Assembly (NCBI RefSeq): GCF_016756775.1
Contig: NZ_JAERMU010000026.1
Span: forward strand, 1-48,163
Source: Dryocola clanedunensis subsp. sulfonylureivorans
Lineage (GTDB): Bacteria > Pseudomonadota > Gammaproteobacteria > Enterobacterales > Enterobacteriaceae
Direction: 5' to 3'
Length of the DNA: 48,163 bases
The translations under genes were made by a program, and so were the position numbers. This document shows, piece by piece, positions 1 through 11,986 of the stretch (position 1 is its first letter; every line of letters begins with the position of its first letter). A model generated the notes under the pieces. The model did not search any database. It was not told the origin of the DNA and saw only the letters and a list, made by a program, of their open reading frames with translations.

Positions 1-104
1 AATGAATTACTGCCTGGTCACTCTTCAAGACTTGATATTTTTTTGCATCCGAAGATGCTTGAGATATCAATCCTGCGAGTGCCCACACAGATTGTCTGAT
101 AAAT

Positions 105-138
105 TGTTAAAGAGCAGTGCCACAATCTTCGGTGGCGC
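105..138 (-). promoter_or_regulatory. rRNA antitermination site boxB-boxA
   Basis: Minus strand: boxB is the hairpin GCCAC/GTGGC (119-123 with 132-136), followed directly by boxA TGCTCTTTAACA (105-116), identical to the E. coli rrn boxA. NusB-S10 binds boxA RNA and, with other Nus factors, makes RNA polymerase resistant to Rho across the rRNA operon. The order boxB then boxA, just upstream of 16S, is the normal one. Confidence 0.93.
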
Positions 139-147
139 GGGCTGTGC

Positions 148-175
148 ATATTACGCTTTCCCGCTACGTAGTCAA
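148..175 (-). promoter_or_regulatory. rrn P2 promoter
   Basis: Minus strand: -35 TTGACT (170-175), 16-base spacer, -10 TAATAT (148-153). The spacer carries GTAGCGGGAA, as in E. coli rrn P2. It lies about 70 bases downstream of P1 and just ahead of boxB, the usual position for the constitutive second promoter of an rRNA operon. Confidence 0.9.
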
Positions 176-238
176 GTATTTATTTCTTACTTCACTCCGC
201 CTGACGGGCCGGTTTGTAAGCCGTTGTGCCGTGTCAGT

Positions 239-300
239 GGAGGCGCAGTATAGGGATTTTTAGGAATGTGACAAGGGTTTATTTCAAAATAATTACTGAC
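239..300 (-). promoter_or_regulatory. rrn P1 promoter with AT-rich UP element
   Basis: Minus strand: -35 TTGTCA (269-274), 16-base spacer, -10 TATACT (247-252), then the GC-rich discriminator GCGCCTCC that makes rRNA promoters sensitive to ppGpp and initiating NTP levels. The start is probably the A at 238. Positions 275-300 are AT-rich, read AGTAATTATTTTGAAATAAA on the minus strand, and match the UP-element position. Fis sites would be expected still further upstream, reaching into the 3' end of hemG, but I did not identify them. Confidence 0.92.
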
Positions 301-335
301 CGCATTTTTTTTCATCAAACCGCGTATTTTGAACG

Positions 336-869
336 CTATTTGGCGGATAAATGTGCTGTTTCATGGGCAAAACGCGCTACCTGCTGCCAGTCGGTATAAA
401 CCACTTCTTTTCGGGTATCCGTTTCGCCGCCGGTCATTTTCATAATTAAGCGAATCATGAAGCGGTCCAGCCAACCATAACGCGGGTAACGCAGGGCTCC
501 AGCGAACACAGCGCAGTGATCTGGCTGCCAGGGAGAGTTAAGAAGAAACTTGCGCGTATAAGAGTTGGTTTGTGGAGAACGCTTCTCAGGCTTACGCGCT
601 ACCAGGTTAACCGAGAAGAAAGCACTTGGGATAGCCTGCAACGCCTGCTGGTGCTTTTTCACGAAAGCTTCTACGCATGAGTGGAAGTGACCATAACGAA
701 TAGATGCACCGATAATCACACGGTCGTAATTACTCCACGCGATCTCTTCACAGCGATGCAGGTTCATCACATCACTCTCAACGCCCAGCTCTTTAAGCTC
801 GGAACTTATATAAGAAGCGATTTCACGGGTTTGACCATCACGGGTCGAAAACAGAATTAAAGTTTTCAC
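336..869 (-). CDS. hemG: Menaquinone-dependent protoporphyrinogen IX dehydrogenase
   Basis: HemG oxidises protoporphyrinogen IX to protoporphyrin IX, the penultimate haem step, passing electrons to quinone at the inner membrane. The 177-residue protein has a flavodoxin fold; the FMN phosphate loop is FSTRDGQT at residues 7-14, and the long insert of this family (about 110-140) follows VARKPEKR. It is close to E. coli HemG (181 aa) but a few residues shorter at the C-terminus. The start is GTG with GGAG six bases upstream. It is last in the pepQ-yigZ-trkH-hemG run, 12 bases after trkH, and ends just before the rrn promoter. Confidence 0.97.
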   Translation of the reverse strand: MKTLILFSTRDGQTREIASYISSELKELGVESDVMNLHRCEEIAWSNYDRVIIGASIRYGHFHSCVEAFVKKHQQALQAIPSAFFSVNLVARKPEKRSPQTNSYTRKFLLNSPWQPDHCAVFAGALRYPRYGWLDRFMIRLIMKMTGGETDTRKEVVYTDWQQVARFAHETAHLSAK

Positions 870-881
870 TACAGGCTCCGG

Positions 882-2333
882 TTACTCTCGCCAGAAGGTT
901 GGCGTGAATAAGACTAATAAAGTAAACACTTCCAGACGACCAAACAGCATGTTGCCGATCAGGATCCATTTTGCTACCGGGTTCATGCTGGCGAAGTTGT
1001 CCGCCACCACACCCAGCCCAGGCCCAAGGTTATTGAGCGTTGCCGCAACCGAGGCGAATGCAGAGAAGTCATCAACCCCCGTTGCGATAATCGCCAGCAT
1101 ACTGAGGATGAACACCAGCGCATACGCCGAGAAGAAACCCCATACCGCTTCGAGGATACGCTCCGGCAGCGCCCGGTTACCCAACTTGATGCTATATACC
1201 GCATTCGGGTGGACCAGTCTTTTCAGTTCACGATTTCCCTGTTTGAACAGCAGAAGGATACGAATCACCTTCAGGCCACCGCCGGTAGAACCCGCACAGC
1301 CGCCGATAAAAGCAGAACAAAGCAGCAGCACCGGCAGGAATAGCGGCCAGCGGGCAATACTGTCTGTCGTGAAGCCCGCCGTGGTGGCCATCGAGACAAC
1401 CTGGAAGAACGCCTGGTTCAGCGTTTGCAGCACGGAACCGTAGGTATTATGCAGGAACAGGACAAGGGTGCAGATAATTACCAACGTGAGCTGCACACCT
1501 ATAAACATACGGAATTCCGGATCGCGCCAGTAGACCTTAAGGTTTCTCCCGCTTAACAGCGAGAAATGCAGGCCGTAGTTACAGCCCGAGATCAGCAGGA
1601 AGACCGCAATAATGGAATTGATTGTTGGGTTATTAAAATAGCCCACGCTGGCATCGTGCGTTGAAAAGCCGCCGATGGAGATGGTCGAGAAGCTGTGCCC
1701 TATCGCATCGAACATCGGCATGCCCGCAAACCACAGCGCTGCCGCACAGGCGACCGTCAGCAATACATAAATAAGCCATAAGGTTTTCGCCGTATCCGCA
1801 ATACGCGGGCGCATTTTATTATCTTTCAGCGGCCCTGGCATTTCAGCGCGGTAAAGCTGCATTCCCCCGACGCCCAGAATCGGCAGGATAGCAACGGCCA
1901 GCACGATGATCCCCATGCCGCCAAACCATTGCAGCATCTGTCGGTAAAAGAGGATGGCGTGAGGAAGCGAATCCAGCCCCACCAGCGTGGTGGCACCCGT
2001 CGTCGTTAAACCAGAGAAGGATTCAAAGAAGGCATCAGTGACCGTGAGATTTGGCTGCTCGGAGAAGATAAACGGCAAAGCCCCCACGCTACCCAGCACG
2101 GTCCAGAAAAGCACGACGATCAGAAACCCTTCTCGTGGCTTCAACTCATTTTTCTCGCGGCGGTTTGGCCACCACAGCAGCGAGCCAATCACCAGCGCGA
2201 CAAAGAAAGTCTGTGTAAAGGCGCGGCCAGCCCCATCGCGGTAAATCAAGGCAACCAACCCCGGGATTATCATCGTCCCGGAGAACAGGATAACCAGCAG
2301 TCCAACGATTCGGGTTATGGCACGAAAATGCAT
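882..2333 (-). CDS. trkH: Trk system potassium uptake membrane protein TrkH
   Basis: TrkH is the ion-conducting subunit of the Trk K+ uptake system and works with the cytoplasmic regulator TrkA. The protein is strongly hydrophobic with four repeated membrane-pore-membrane units; selectivity-filter loops show as TTTGATTL, ISIGGFST, TTAGFTT and NLGPGLG. From the ATG at 2331-2333 it is 483 residues, the E. coli length, beginning MHFRAITRIVG. A TTG eight codons upstream stays in frame but has no ribosome site and is not needed. It lies 42 bases after yigZ and 12 before hemG. Confidence 0.96.
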   Translation of the reverse strand: MHFRAITRIVGLLVILFSGTMIIPGLVALIYRDGAGRAFTQTFFVALVIGSLLWWPNRREKNELKPREGFLIVVLFWTVLGSVGALPFIFSEQPNLTVTDAFFESFSGLTTTGATTLVGLDSLPHAILFYRQMLQWFGGMGIIVLAVAILPILGVGGMQLYRAEMPGPLKDNKMRPRIADTAKTLWLIYVLLTVACAAALWFAGMPMFDAIGHSFSTISIGGFSTHDASVGYFNNPTINSIIAVFLLISGCNYGLHFSLLSGRNLKVYWRDPEFRMFIGVQLTLVIICTLVLFLHNTYGSVLQTLNQAFFQVVSMATTAGFTTDSIARWPLFLPVLLLCSAFIGGCAGSTGGGLKVIRILLLFKQGNRELKRLVHPNAVYSIKLGNRALPERILEAVWGFFSAYALVFILSMLAIIATGVDDFSAFASVAATLNNLGPGLGVVADNFASMNPVAKWILIGNMLFGRLEVFTLLVLFTPTFWRE

Positions 2334-2375
2334 TTCAGCCGCTTCCTTAAATATCAAATAATTGCGAGGTGGGGA

Positions 2376-2990
2376 TTATTCTTCAATCGGCAGTAAATGC
2401 AATGCGCCGCGGCTAATATCCGCCAGCCTGACTGAAAACCCAGCCTGCTGGTTGCAGGGCAATGCCACTTTTAATAACACCGATGCCTGAAAGTCACTTT
2501 CTACGATTAGCCCATCATACTGCTTAAGCAAAGCTTCTATTCCCGCCAGCTGAGCGTAATCACACTGCAAAGTATATTCTGTTAATGGCACTTTGAGGAC
2601 GGTAGGCAGCCCATTAAGCGCCTGCTGCACGCCGCCGCCGTAGGCTTTGACCAGGCCACCCGTGCCAAGCTTAATACCGCCGGAGTAGCGCACGACTACG
2701 GCGCTCAATTCACCAATACCGCTGCCCATCAGCTGCGCGAGCATCGGTTTACCGGCCGTTCCGGCAGGTTCTCCGTCATCTGAAAACCCGAGCTTTTGCG
2801 AATCATCCGGTGCACCGGCAACCCAGGCCCAGCAGTGGTGCCGGGCGTCGGGATGCTGAGACCTTACGCTTTCCACAAAAGCTTTCGCCGCCTCAACCCC
2901 ATCAGTATGGGCTATCAGAGTGATGAAACGGCTCTTCTTGATTTCCTCGCTGACGGAGACGGATTCTGCGGGGATCGGCCAGCTGTCCAT
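2376..2990 (-). CDS. yigZ: IMPACT-family protein YigZ
   Basis: A 204-residue member of the IMPACT/YigZ family, the same length as in E. coli. The N-terminal domain (about 1-125) carries the family signature DDGEPAGTAGKPML and VRYSGGIKLGTGGL; the C-terminal DUF1949 domain has a ferredoxin-like fold. Eukaryotic IMPACT acts on translation control; the bacterial role is not settled, so I assign no reaction. Its ATG overlaps the pepQ stop codon by one base (TAATG), so the two are translationally coupled. Confidence 0.95.
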   Translation of the reverse strand: MDSWPIPAESVSVSEEIKKSRFITLIAHTDGVEAAKAFVESVRSQHPDARHHCWAWVAGAPDDSQKLGFSDDGEPAGTAGKPMLAQLMGSGIGELSAVVVRYSGGIKLGTGGLVKAYGGGVQQALNGLPTVLKVPLTEYTLQCDYAQLAGIEALLKQYDGLIVESDFQASVLLKVALPCNQQAGFSVRLADISRGALHLLPIEE

Positions 2991-4321
2991 TACGCCAGTT
3001 TCTGGTCGCGTGTCATGTTTTCGACATTGTTTTCGTGGATAACCACGTTGTCTTCGATACGAATGCCGCCGAACGGCTTCATCGCTTCGATTTTCTGCCA
3101 GTTAAAATGCTTGCTGTACAGCCCTTCACGCCACGGCGCAAGCAGGGATTCAATAAAGTAGATCCCCGGCTCGATGGTTAACACCATGCGCGGTTCAAGC
3201 ATGCGAGTGCAGCGCAGGTACGGATACTGGGACGGGGCCGCCAGATGCGTGCCGGTATCGTCCTGCATAAAGCCTGCAACGTCATGTACCTGTAACCCGA
3301 GCGGGTGACCAATACCGTGCGGCATAAATGGTCCGGTGATCCCGGTTTCGACCATCGCTTCTTCGCTGATGTCGTTAACCAGCTGATGGCGACGCAACAG
3401 CTTAGCAAGGCGCTGATGAAACTGGACGTGATAGTCGGTATAGCGCACGCCAGCTTTCAGCGTATCGATCAACGCCAGCTCTTCGGCGTTCATATCTTTA
3501 ATGAGCTGGGCGTAGTCGCTGTCACCGTTGGCTGCCCAGGTACGGGTGAGGTCAGCGGCATAACCGTTGTATTCCGCACCAGCGTCCAGCAGGAAGCTGC
3601 GCATTTCAGTCGGTGCGCGATGATCAAGCTTAGTGTAATGCAGTACCGAAGCGTGTTCGTTCAGCGCCACAATGTTGCCGTAAGGCACATCGGTATCACG
3701 ATGACCGGTTGCAGTCAGATAAGCCTGGTTAATGTCGAACTCGCTCATGCCGGACAGGAACGCTTCATGGGCAGCCTGATGACCCACTACGGCAGTCTTC
3801 TGGGCTTCACGCATACACGCCAGCTCGTAGTCAGTCTTATAAGCACGATGGTAGTGCAGGTAGTCGATAACCCCTTTCGGGTTGATGTTCGCCGCCTGAA
3901 TATCAAGTTGCAAAGCGCGCTCCGGCACTGGGCCAATATAGCCGATATTGCCGCGGGCGGCGGGAAGCTGGCTACCAATGCCGTCCGCTTTCGGCAGCGC
4001 GACCACGTCAATATCTTCTGTCCAGAAGGACTCAGGCAGCGGCTCTACGTTATGCCAGTAGTCCACCGGCAGGTAGAACCATAATTTCGGTTTGTTAACG
4101 CCATCCACCAGCAGCCAGCAGTTTGGCACCTGAGTCACCGGTACCCAGGCCTTGAACTGCGGGTTCACTTTGAACGGATATGCATGGTCGTCAAGGAAGA
4201 CGTTGAACAGCTCTCCGGAGTGAATTAACAGCGCATCAAGGTTAAAACGTGCCAGAACGTTGCGGGTGCGCTCCTGCAAGGTTGCCACATGATCTTTATA
4301 AAGCGAGGCCAGTGAATCCAT
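2990..4321 (-). CDS. pepQ: Xaa-Pro dipeptidase (prolidase)
   Basis: PepQ hydrolyses dipeptides with C-terminal proline and also certain organophosphate esters. At 443 residues it matches E. coli exactly. The pita-bread metallopeptidase ligands are all present: D246 (FLLDAG), D257 (AADLTR), H339 (HGIGHP), E384 (TIEPG) and E423 (RIEDN), which bind two Mn2+. It is the first gene of the leftward run, divergent from fadB across about 190 bases, and its stop overlaps the yigZ start. In E. coli pepQ is the neighbour of fadBA in the same orientation. Confidence 0.97.
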   Translation of the reverse strand: MDSLASLYKDHVATLQERTRNVLARFNLDALLIHSGELFNVFLDDHAYPFKVNPQFKAWVPVTQVPNCWLLVDGVNKPKLWFYLPVDYWHNVEPLPESFWTEDIDVVALPKADGIGSQLPAARGNIGYIGPVPERALQLDIQAANINPKGVIDYLHYHRAYKTDYELACMREAQKTAVVGHQAAHEAFLSGMSEFDINQAYLTATGHRDTDVPYGNIVALNEHASVLHYTKLDHRAPTEMRSFLLDAGAEYNGYAADLTRTWAANGDSDYAQLIKDMNAEELALIDTLKAGVRYTDYHVQFHQRLAKLLRRHQLVNDISEEAMVETGITGPFMPHGIGHPLGLQVHDVAGFMQDDTGTHLAAPSQYPYLRCTRMLEPRMVLTIEPGIYFIESLLAPWREGLYSKHFNWQKIEAMKPFGGIRIEDNVVIHENNVENMTRDQKLA

Positions 4322-4468
4322 GATTTACCCTTCTGTTTTTATGATGTGTTCGCCACGCATCTTAGCACACCAGAACTCAGCCGACTTATTTCCGGGGCCT
4401 GTGATCACCGCTGCAAATATTTAAAGACTTATTTGCATTTCATTAACATCAATTCCACACTCCCCTTC

Positions 4469-4485
4469 ATCTGGTACGACCAGAT
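4469..4485. promoter_or_regulatory. FadR operator of fadBA
   Basis: ATCTGGTACGACCAGAT is a near-perfect 17-base palindrome, identical as far as I recall to the E. coli fadB FadR site. FadR represses fadBA until long-chain acyl-CoA binds it and releases the DNA. It lies 26 bases before the fadB start codon. The rest of the pepQ-fadB gap (4322-4511) must hold both promoters, but I could not pick -10/-35 boxes with confidence. Confidence 0.92.
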
Positions 4486-4511
4486 CCCATTGCAGGATTC
4501 AGGAGACTGAC

Positions 4512-6701
4512 ATGCTCTACCAAGGTGAAACCCTACATCTCGACTGGCTGGAAGATGGCATCGCAGAACTGGTGTTTGATGCGCCCGGCTCGGTTAACAA
4601 ACTCGACACCGCGACCGTCGCCAGCCTCGGCCACGCGCTCGACGTGCTGGAAAAGCAGAGCGGGCTTAAAGGCCTGCTGCTAAGTTCCAGCAAAGCCGCG
4701 TTTATCGTTGGCGCAGACATTACCGAATTCCTGTCGCTGTTCCAGGTTCCTGCCGAACAGCTGACCCACTGGCTGCAGTTTGCCAACGGCGTTTTCAACC
4801 GCCTGGAAGATCTGCCGGTCCCGACAATCGCCGCCGTTAACGGCTACGCGCTGGGCGGTGGATGTGAGTGTGTGCTTGCAACCGATTATCGCCTGGCAAC
4901 GCCGGACGCGCGCATTGGCCTGCCGGAAACCAAGCTGGGCATTATGCCGGGCTTTGGCGGCTCCGTTCGCCTGCCGCGTTTACTGGGCGCAGACAGCGCG
5001 CTGGAAATTATCACCGCTGGCAAAGACGTCAGCGCCAATGAAGCACTGAAAATAGGTCTGGTCGACGGCGTAGTAAAAGCGGAGAAACTGCGTGACGGCG
5101 CGATTGCCGTCCTGCGCCAGGCGATTAACGGCGATCTGGACTGGAAAGCAAAACGCGCGCCCAAGCTTCAGCCGCTGAAGCTCAGCAAAATCGAAGCGAC
5201 CATGAGCTTCACCATCGCCAAAAGCATGGTGATGCAGATTGCGGGCAAGCACTACCCTGCCCCGATGACCGCCGTGAAAACTATCGAAGCTGCCGCAAAG
5301 CTGGGCCGCGACGAAGCGCTACAGCTGGAGACGCAAAGCTTTGTGCCTCTGGCCCGCTCTGATGAAGCCCGTGCGCTGGTTGGGATTTTCCTTAATGACC
5401 AGTACGTCAAAGGTCAGGCTAAGAAACTGACCAAAAATACCGAAACCCCGAAACAGGCTGCCGTACTGGGCGCCGGGATCATGGGTGGCGGCATTGCTTA
5501 CCAGTCCGCCTGGAAGGGCGTACCGGTATTAATGAAGGATATTAACGACAGGTCGCTGACGCTGGGCATTAACGAAGCCAGCAAGCTGCTTAATAAACAG
5601 CTGGAACGCGGCAAAATCGACGGCATGAAGCTGGCGGGCGTGATTGCCACCATTCATCCAACGCTTGATTACGCAGGTTTCGAGCGGGTTGATGTGGTGG
5701 TGGAAGCCGTTGTCGAAAACCCGAAGGTGAAAAAAGCCGTGCTGGCGGAAGTGGAAGATAAAGTTCGCCCGGATACAGTGCTGGCTTCCAATACGTCCAC
5801 CATTCCAATCAGCGAGCTGGCCAGCAGCCTGAAGCGGCCGGAAAACTTCTGCGGCATGCACTTCTTTAATCCGGTGCACCGTATGCCGCTGGTCGAAGTG
5901 ATTCGCGGCGAGAAAACGTCTGAGCAAACCGTAGCGACCGTCGTGGCATGGGCCAGCAAGATGGGCAAAACGCCAATCGTGGTTAACGACTGCCCTGGCT
6001 TCTTTGTTAACCGCGTGCTGTTCCCGTACTTTGCAGGTTTCAGCCAGCTGATGCGCGACGGCGCGGACTTCCGCCAGATCGACAAAGTGATGGAAAAACA
6101 GTTTGGCTGGCCGATGGGCCCGGCTTATCTGCTGGACGTTGTGGGTATCGATACCGCGCACCACGCGCAGGCCGTGATGGCCGCTGGCTTCCCACAGCGG
6201 ATGCAGAAAGATTATCGCGATGCGATTGATGCCATGTTCGACGCGGGCCGCTACGGCCAGAAAACGCAACAGGGCTTCTATCGATATAAAGAAGACAGCA
6301 AGGGCAAGCCGCGCAAAGAGCAGGATGAATCCACGGACGCGCTGCTGGCGGACGTCAGCAAGCCGCGCCACGGCTTCAGCGATGAAGAGGTTATCGCCCG
6401 TATGATGATCCCGATGGTCAACGAAGTCGTGCGCTGTCTGGAAGAAGGCATTATTGCCAGCCCCGCAGAAGCGGACATGGCGCTGGTTTACGGCCTGGGC
6501 TTCCCTCCGTTCCACGGCGGCGCGTTCCGCTGGCTGGACACGATTGGCAGCGCGAAGTATTTCGACATGGCGCAGCAGTATGAGCATCTTGGCCCGCTCT
6601 ACCAGGTGCCGGACGGTCTGCGTGCAAAAGCGTCCCGTAACGAGCCTTATTATCCACCGGTTGAGCCCGCACGCCCGGCCACCGACCTGCAAAGCGCCTG
6701 A
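4512..6701 (+). CDS. fadB: Fatty acid oxidation complex subunit alpha
   Basis: FadB carries enoyl-CoA hydratase, delta3-delta2-enoyl-CoA isomerase, 3-hydroxybutyryl-CoA epimerase and 3-hydroxyacyl-CoA dehydrogenase activities of aerobic beta-oxidation, in an alpha2beta2 complex with FadA. Length is 729, as in E. coli. The N-terminal crotonase domain (about 1-190) has the catalytic glutamates E119 (GGGCECV) and E139 (LPETKLG). The dehydrogenase half starts with the NAD-binding loop LGAGIMGGG (319-327) and has catalytic H450 (GMHFFNP). AGGAG lies six bases before the ATG. Repression by FadR is visible upstream; fadA follows after nine bases. Confidence 0.98.
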   Translation: MLYQGETLHLDWLEDGIAELVFDAPGSVNKLDTATVASLGHALDVLEKQSGLKGLLLSSSKAAFIVGADITEFLSLFQVPAEQLTHWLQFANGVFNRLEDLPVPTIAAVNGYALGGGCECVLATDYRLATPDARIGLPETKLGIMPGFGGSVRLPRLLGADSALEIITAGKDVSANEALKIGLVDGVVKAEKLRDGAIAVLRQAINGDLDWKAKRAPKLQPLKLSKIEATMSFTIAKSMVMQIAGKHYPAPMTAVKTIEAAAKLGRDEALQLETQSFVPLARSDEARALVGIFLNDQYVKGQAKKLTKNTETPKQAAVLGAGIMGGGIAYQSAWKGVPVLMKDINDRSLTLGINEASKLLNKQLERGKIDGMKLAGVIATIHPTLDYAGFERVDVVVEAVVENPKVKKAVLAEVEDKVRPDTVLASNTSTIPISELASSLKRPENFCGMHFFNPVHRMPLVEVIRGEKTSEQTVATVVAWASKMGKTPIVVNDCPGFFVNRVLFPYFAGFSQLMRDGADFRQIDKVMEKQFGWPMGPAYLLDVVGIDTAHHAQAVMAAGFPQRMQKDYRDAIDAMFDAGRYGQKTQQGFYRYKEDSKGKPRKEQDESTDALLADVSKPRHGFSDEEVIARMMIPMVNEVVRCLEEGIIASPAEADMALVYGLGFPPFHGGAFRWLDTIGSAKYFDMAQQYEHLGPLYQVPDGLRAKASRNEPYYPPVEPARPATDLQSA

Positions 6702-7874
<1,173 letters not shown>

Positions 7875-7885
7875 AGATAGATTGC

Positions 7886-7912
7886 GGCGGATAGCGCTTT
7901 CGCTTATCCGCC
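7886..7912. repeat. REP-like palindrome between fadA and fre
   Basis: GGCGGATAGCG and CGCTTATCCGCC form a stem around a CTTT loop with a one-base bulge, typical of enterobacterial REP units. It sits 11 bases after the fadA stop, between convergent genes, where REPs usually lie and stabilise upstream mRNA. A related sequence is found after rfaH at 10903-10938. Confidence 0.75.
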
Positions 7913-7950
7913 CTATGGAAACAACTTCGCAGAGTTTAGTTGCCGTTCTT

Positions 7951-7975
7951 CCCGCCTGTCAGGGGCGGGTTTTTT
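7951..7975 (+). terminator. Terminator of fadBA
   Basis: CCCGCC (7951-7956) pairs with GGCGGG (7964-7969) and is followed at once by six T (7970-7975). It is a textbook intrinsic terminator for rightward transcripts, 76 bases after the fadA stop. Its T run abuts the 3' end of the convergent fre gene. Confidence 0.9.
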
Positions 7976-7981
7976 ATGGCA

Positions 7982-8683
7982 TCAGATAAACGCAAAAGCA
8001 TCGCCAAACATACGCTCGGGATTGGCACCACGCTCATTGCAGAACAGCTCACGGGCAATTTTCGCCATTTCAAAACGGCCTGCGATATAGATATCGTGCC
8101 CGCCCAGCGTATCGTAATCCTGCATGACCGCCGTCAACACGGTGCCGTTACGTCCGCGCCACTCACCTTCAGGCTGCTCAACTACCGCTTCAACACGCAG
8201 ATTTTCATGCTGAACCGAAAGCGCCTCCAGCTCGGCGAGATCGTAAAGATGCTTCTCTTCACGGCCACCCCAGTAGATGGCGATTTCACGCTGAGGGTTA
8301 CGTGCCAGCGCCGTTAACAGGATGGAGCGTACATAAGAGAAGCCGGTGCCGCCCGCGATCAGGATCAGTGGACGCTCTTCTTCGTCACGCAGCCAGGCGT
8401 CGCCGTGGGGAATATCCACCACAATCTCTTTATCTTTCAGGATGCGGTCCATAACGGCCATGGCATACAGATTTAACTCCGAAGCACCAATGTGCAGCTC
8501 GATAAACTCGTGCTCGCTCGGCGTAGAGGCCATAGAGAACGGACGTTTGTCACGTTCATCCATCACCACCATCAGATACTGACCTGCCTGAAAGGAAAAA
8601 TCCGCTTCCGGCAGTAATCGAACGCGGTAAACCGTGTCCGTTATCGCTTCTACCGAGGTCACTTTACAGCTTAAGGTTGTCAT
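7982..8683 (-). CDS. fre: NAD(P)H-flavin reductase
   Basis: Fre reduces free FMN, FAD or riboflavin with NAD(P)H and supplies reduced flavin to other enzymes. The 233-residue protein has the FAD-binding signature RPFSMAST and the pyridine-nucleotide loop [13 protein letters not shown] of the ferredoxin-NADP reductase superfamily. The ATG at 8681-8683 gives the E. coli length and has GAGGGG four bases upstream; the in-frame extension to 8704 is unnecessary. It follows ubiD by 44 bases; UbiD needs prenylated FMN, so flavin reduction beside it makes sense, though that link is inference. Confidence 0.96.
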   Translation of the reverse strand: MTTLSCKVTSVEAITDTVYRVRLLPEADFSFQAGQYLMVVMDERDKRPFSMASTPSEHEFIELHIGASELNLYAMAVMDRILKDKEIVVDIPHGDAWLRDEEERPLILIAGGTGFSYVRSILLTALARNPQREIAIYWGGREEKHLYDLAELEALSVQHENLRVEAVVEQPEGEWRGRNGTVLTAVMQDYDTLGGHDIYIAGRFEMAKIARELFCNERGANPERMFGDAFAFI

Positions 8684-8727
8684 GCTTCCCCTCTGTCGGG
8701 TCAATAATGCTAAACGGTAAGCCGCCC

Positions 8728-10221
8728 TCAGGCGTCTTTATCGTTATCGAAAATAGCCAGTTCATCCCAGATTGCATCTATCCGCGCGCAGACTTCCGCA
8801 TCTTTTTTGATAGGACGCCCCCACTCACGCTGGGTCTCTCCTGGCCATTTATTGGTGGCATCCAGTCCCATTTTTGAACCAAGGCCGGAGACCGGCGAGG
8901 CAAAATCCAGATAATCGATCGGCGTGTTCTCGACCAGTACGGTATCACGCGCCGGATCCATACGCGTAGTGATGGCCCAGATAACATCGTTCCAGTCACG
9001 CGCGTTCACATCGTCATCGCATACGATGACAAACTTGGTGTACATAAACTGCCGCAGGAATGACCAGACGCCCATCATCACGCGCTTCGCGTGGCCAGCG
9101 TACTGTTTTTTGATGGTCACGACCGCAAGGCGATAGGAACACCCTTCCGGCGGCAGATAGAAATCGACAATTTCCGGGAACTGCTTTTGCAGAATCGGCA
9201 CGAAGACTTCGTTTAGCGCCACGCCCAGTACCGCTGGCTCATCCGGTGGGCGGCCAGTGTAAGTGGAGTGATAAATTGCATCCTCCCGCTGGGTAATATG
9301 CGTAACGGTAAATACCGGGAAGCTGTCTATTTCATTGTAGTAGCCCGTGTGGTCGCCATACGGGCCTTCCGGTGCCATTTCACCCGGTTCGATGTAGCCT
9401 TCCAGCACGATTTCAGCGCTGGCAGGGACTTCGAGATCGTTGGAAAGGCACTTCACCACTTCGGTTTTTGTGCCGCGCAAAAGCCCGGCAAAAGCATATT
9501 CAGAGAGCGTATCCGGCACCGGCGTCACTGCGCCAAGAATGGTAGCCGGGTCTGCGCCCAGTGCAACAGAAACTGGGAAACGTTCGCCTGGATGTTCAGC
9601 ACACCACTCCTGGAAATCCAGCGCGCCACCACGATGGGACAGCCAGCGCATAATCAGCTTGTTCTTGCCGATGAGCTGCTGGCGGTAAATCCCCAGGTTT
9701 TGCCGCTCTTTGTGCGGGCCGCGCGTGACCGTTAACCCCCACGTAATAAGTGGAGCGGCATCTTCGGGCCAGCACTGCATGATGGGGATGCGGGAGAGAT
9801 CGACCTCGTCGCCTTCCCAGACTCGCTCTTGACAGGGCGCGCCGCGCAGCCGTTTGGTCGGCATGTTGAGCACTTGTTTGAACTGGGGGAGTTTATCGAA
9901 CAGATCGCGGAAGCCTTTTGGCGGCTCCGGCTCTTTCAGGAAAGCCAGCAGTTTACCCACTTCACGCAGGGAGGAGACATCCTCCTGACCCATGCCCATT
10001 GCAACTCGCTTCGGTGTGCCAAACAGATTGCATAGCACCGGCATGCTGTACCCCTTGGGGTTCTCAAAGAGCAGCGCCGGGCCGTTTGCTCTCAGCGTAC
10101 GGTCGGCAATTTCCGTCATTTCCAGATACGGATCGACTGGCATCGCGATACGTTTCAGCTCACCGCGCTGTTCAAGCAGCGTCATAAAGTCGCGCAGGTC
10201 GTGGTATTTCATGCAATTCAT
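8728..10221 (-). CDS. ubiD: 3-octaprenyl-4-hydroxybenzoate carboxy-lyase
   Basis: UbiD decarboxylates 3-octaprenyl-4-hydroxybenzoate in ubiquinone biosynthesis using prenylated FMN made by UbiX. The 497-residue form starting at 10221 ([12 protein letters not shown]) matches the E. coli length. The internal ATG three codons on, at 10212, has the better-placed AGGA (eight bases) and could be the true start. Conserved UbiD blocks include [20 protein letters not shown] and [12 protein letters not shown]. It is divergent from rfaH across about 180 bases that show no operator I recognise. Confidence 0.96.
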   Translation of the reverse strand: MNCMKYHDLRDFMTLLEQRGELKRIAMPVDPYLEMTEIADRTLRANGPALLFENPKGYSMPVLCNLFGTPKRVAMGMGQEDVSSLREVGKLLAFLKEPEPPKGFRDLFDKLPQFKQVLNMPTKRLRGAPCQERVWEGDEVDLSRIPIMQCWPEDAAPLITWGLTVTRGPHKERQNLGIYRQQLIGKNKLIMRWLSHRGGALDFQEWCAEHPGERFPVSVALGADPATILGAVTPVPDTLSEYAFAGLLRGTKTEVVKCLSNDLEVPASAEIVLEGYIEPGEMAPEGPYGDHTGYYNEIDSFPVFTVTHITQREDAIYHSTYTGRPPDEPAVLGVALNEVFVPILQKQFPEIVDFYLPPEGCSYRLAVVTIKKQYAGHAKRVMMGVWSFLRQFMYTKFVIVCDDDVNARDWNDVIWAITTRMDPARDTVLVENTPIDYLDFASPVSGLGSKMGLDATNKWPGETQREWGRPIKKDAEVCARIDAIWDELAIFDNDKDA

Positions 10222-10399
10222 CCTGGCCCTGAGAATGCCCGCCATTATACGGACTTCATCCGGAGCATGCTGTATTTTTGTTAAAAACGAGTAACAGTGT
10301 GGGCGCTGAGCGAATAGCTATTGGTTATACTGGTGTTGGCTATCTCTCGGTACGGGCTTTTGCTATTCTTGCGCCCTCAATGAGGTGAGATGAGAAATT

Positions 10400-10888
10400 A
10401 TGGAATCCTGGTATCTTCTGTACTGCAAACGAGGACAGCAACTGCGGGCGCAAGAGCATCTTGAGCGCCAGACGGTGAGCTGCCTTACCCCAATGATCAC
10501 GCTGGAAAAACTCGTGCGTGGCAAACGAACTGCAGTCAGCGAGCCCCTGTTTCCGAACTACATGTTCGTCAAATTTGATCCGGAAAACATCCACACCACC
10601 ACGGTGAACTCAACCCGTGGCGTCAGCCATTTCGTTCGTTTTGGCGCCCAGCCTGCCAACGTGCCTGATGAAGTCATCGAGCAGCTGATTAACTATCATC
10701 CTGAAAATGTTACCGACCCGGATACGCCGTATCCTGGCGATAGCGTGGTGATTACCGAAGGGGCGTTTGAAGGGCTGGAAGCGATTTTCAGCGAGCCGGA
10801 CGGCGAGGCGCGATCTATGCTGCTGCTCAATCTGCTGAACAAGCAGGTACGACAGAGCGTGAAGAATACGGATTTCAGGAAGGTTTAA
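10400..10888 (+). CDS. rfaH: Transcription antitermination protein RfaH
   Basis: RfaH is a NusG paralogue recruited to ops elements in paused elongation complexes; it suppresses Rho and pausing in long operons for LPS, capsule, haemolysin and conjugation. The 162-residue protein has an N-terminal NGN domain (about 1-100, [12 protein letters not shown], then [11 protein letters not shown]) and a C-terminal domain (about 112-162) that in E. coli refolds from alpha-helical hairpin to beta-barrel. Residues [14 protein letters not shown] lie in that switching part. GAGGTGAGATGAG precedes the ATG. It is monocistronic and convergent with hemB. Confidence 0.97.
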   Translation: MESWYLLYCKRGQQLRAQEHLERQTVSCLTPMITLEKLVRGKRTAVSEPLFPNYMFVKFDPENIHTTTVNSTRGVSHFVRFGAQPANVPDEVIEQLINYHPENVTDPDTPYPGDSVVITEGAFEGLEAIFSEPDGEARSMLLLNLLNKQVRQSVKNTDFRKV

Positions 10889-10902
10889 ACGAAAGGCCAG
10901 CT

Positions 10903-10938
10903 GTAGGGCAGATAAGCGTAAGCGTCATCCGCCGCTAC
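10903..10938. repeat. REP-like palindrome between rfaH and hemB
   Basis: GTAGGGCAGATAAGCG and CGTCATCCGCCGCTAC form an imperfect inverted repeat around GTAAG. It resembles REP units and the element after fadA. It fills the 60-base gap between convergent rfaH and hemB and is the only terminator-like structure there. Confidence 0.65.
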
Positions 10939-10948
10939 AAAATAAAAC

Positions 10949-11971
<1,023 letters not shown>

Positions 11972-11986
11972 TTACTTTCTCCTGAT

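Larger units (their letters stand above)
1..238 (-). other. rRNA operon leader transcript (upstream of 16S)
   Basis: On the minus strand this is the 5' leader of a ribosomal RNA operon, from the P1 start near 238 to the window edge. It contains boxB and boxA and then the stretch that precedes 16S rRNA in enterics, with recognisable blocks such as ATCAGACAATCTGTGTGGGC and, at the edge, TAATTCATT. By comparison with the E. coli leader, mature 16S should begin roughly 35-40 bases beyond position 1. The gene to its right is hemG, as at rrnA in E. coli, so this is probably rrnA. No protein gene is supported here. Confidence 0.93.

Noticed and set aside
2-253. 83-codon open frame over the rRNA leader
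   Set aside because: It runs antisense through the rrn promoters, boxB and boxA, all of which are recognised with high confidence.
3305-4084. 259-codon open frame antisense to pepQ
   Set aside because: Shadow frame of a fully conserved gene, with no ribosome site or recognisable domain.
4399-4425. CRP site upstream of fadB
   Set aside because: TGTGATCACC gives one good half-site, but the second half does not match at the required six-base spacing.
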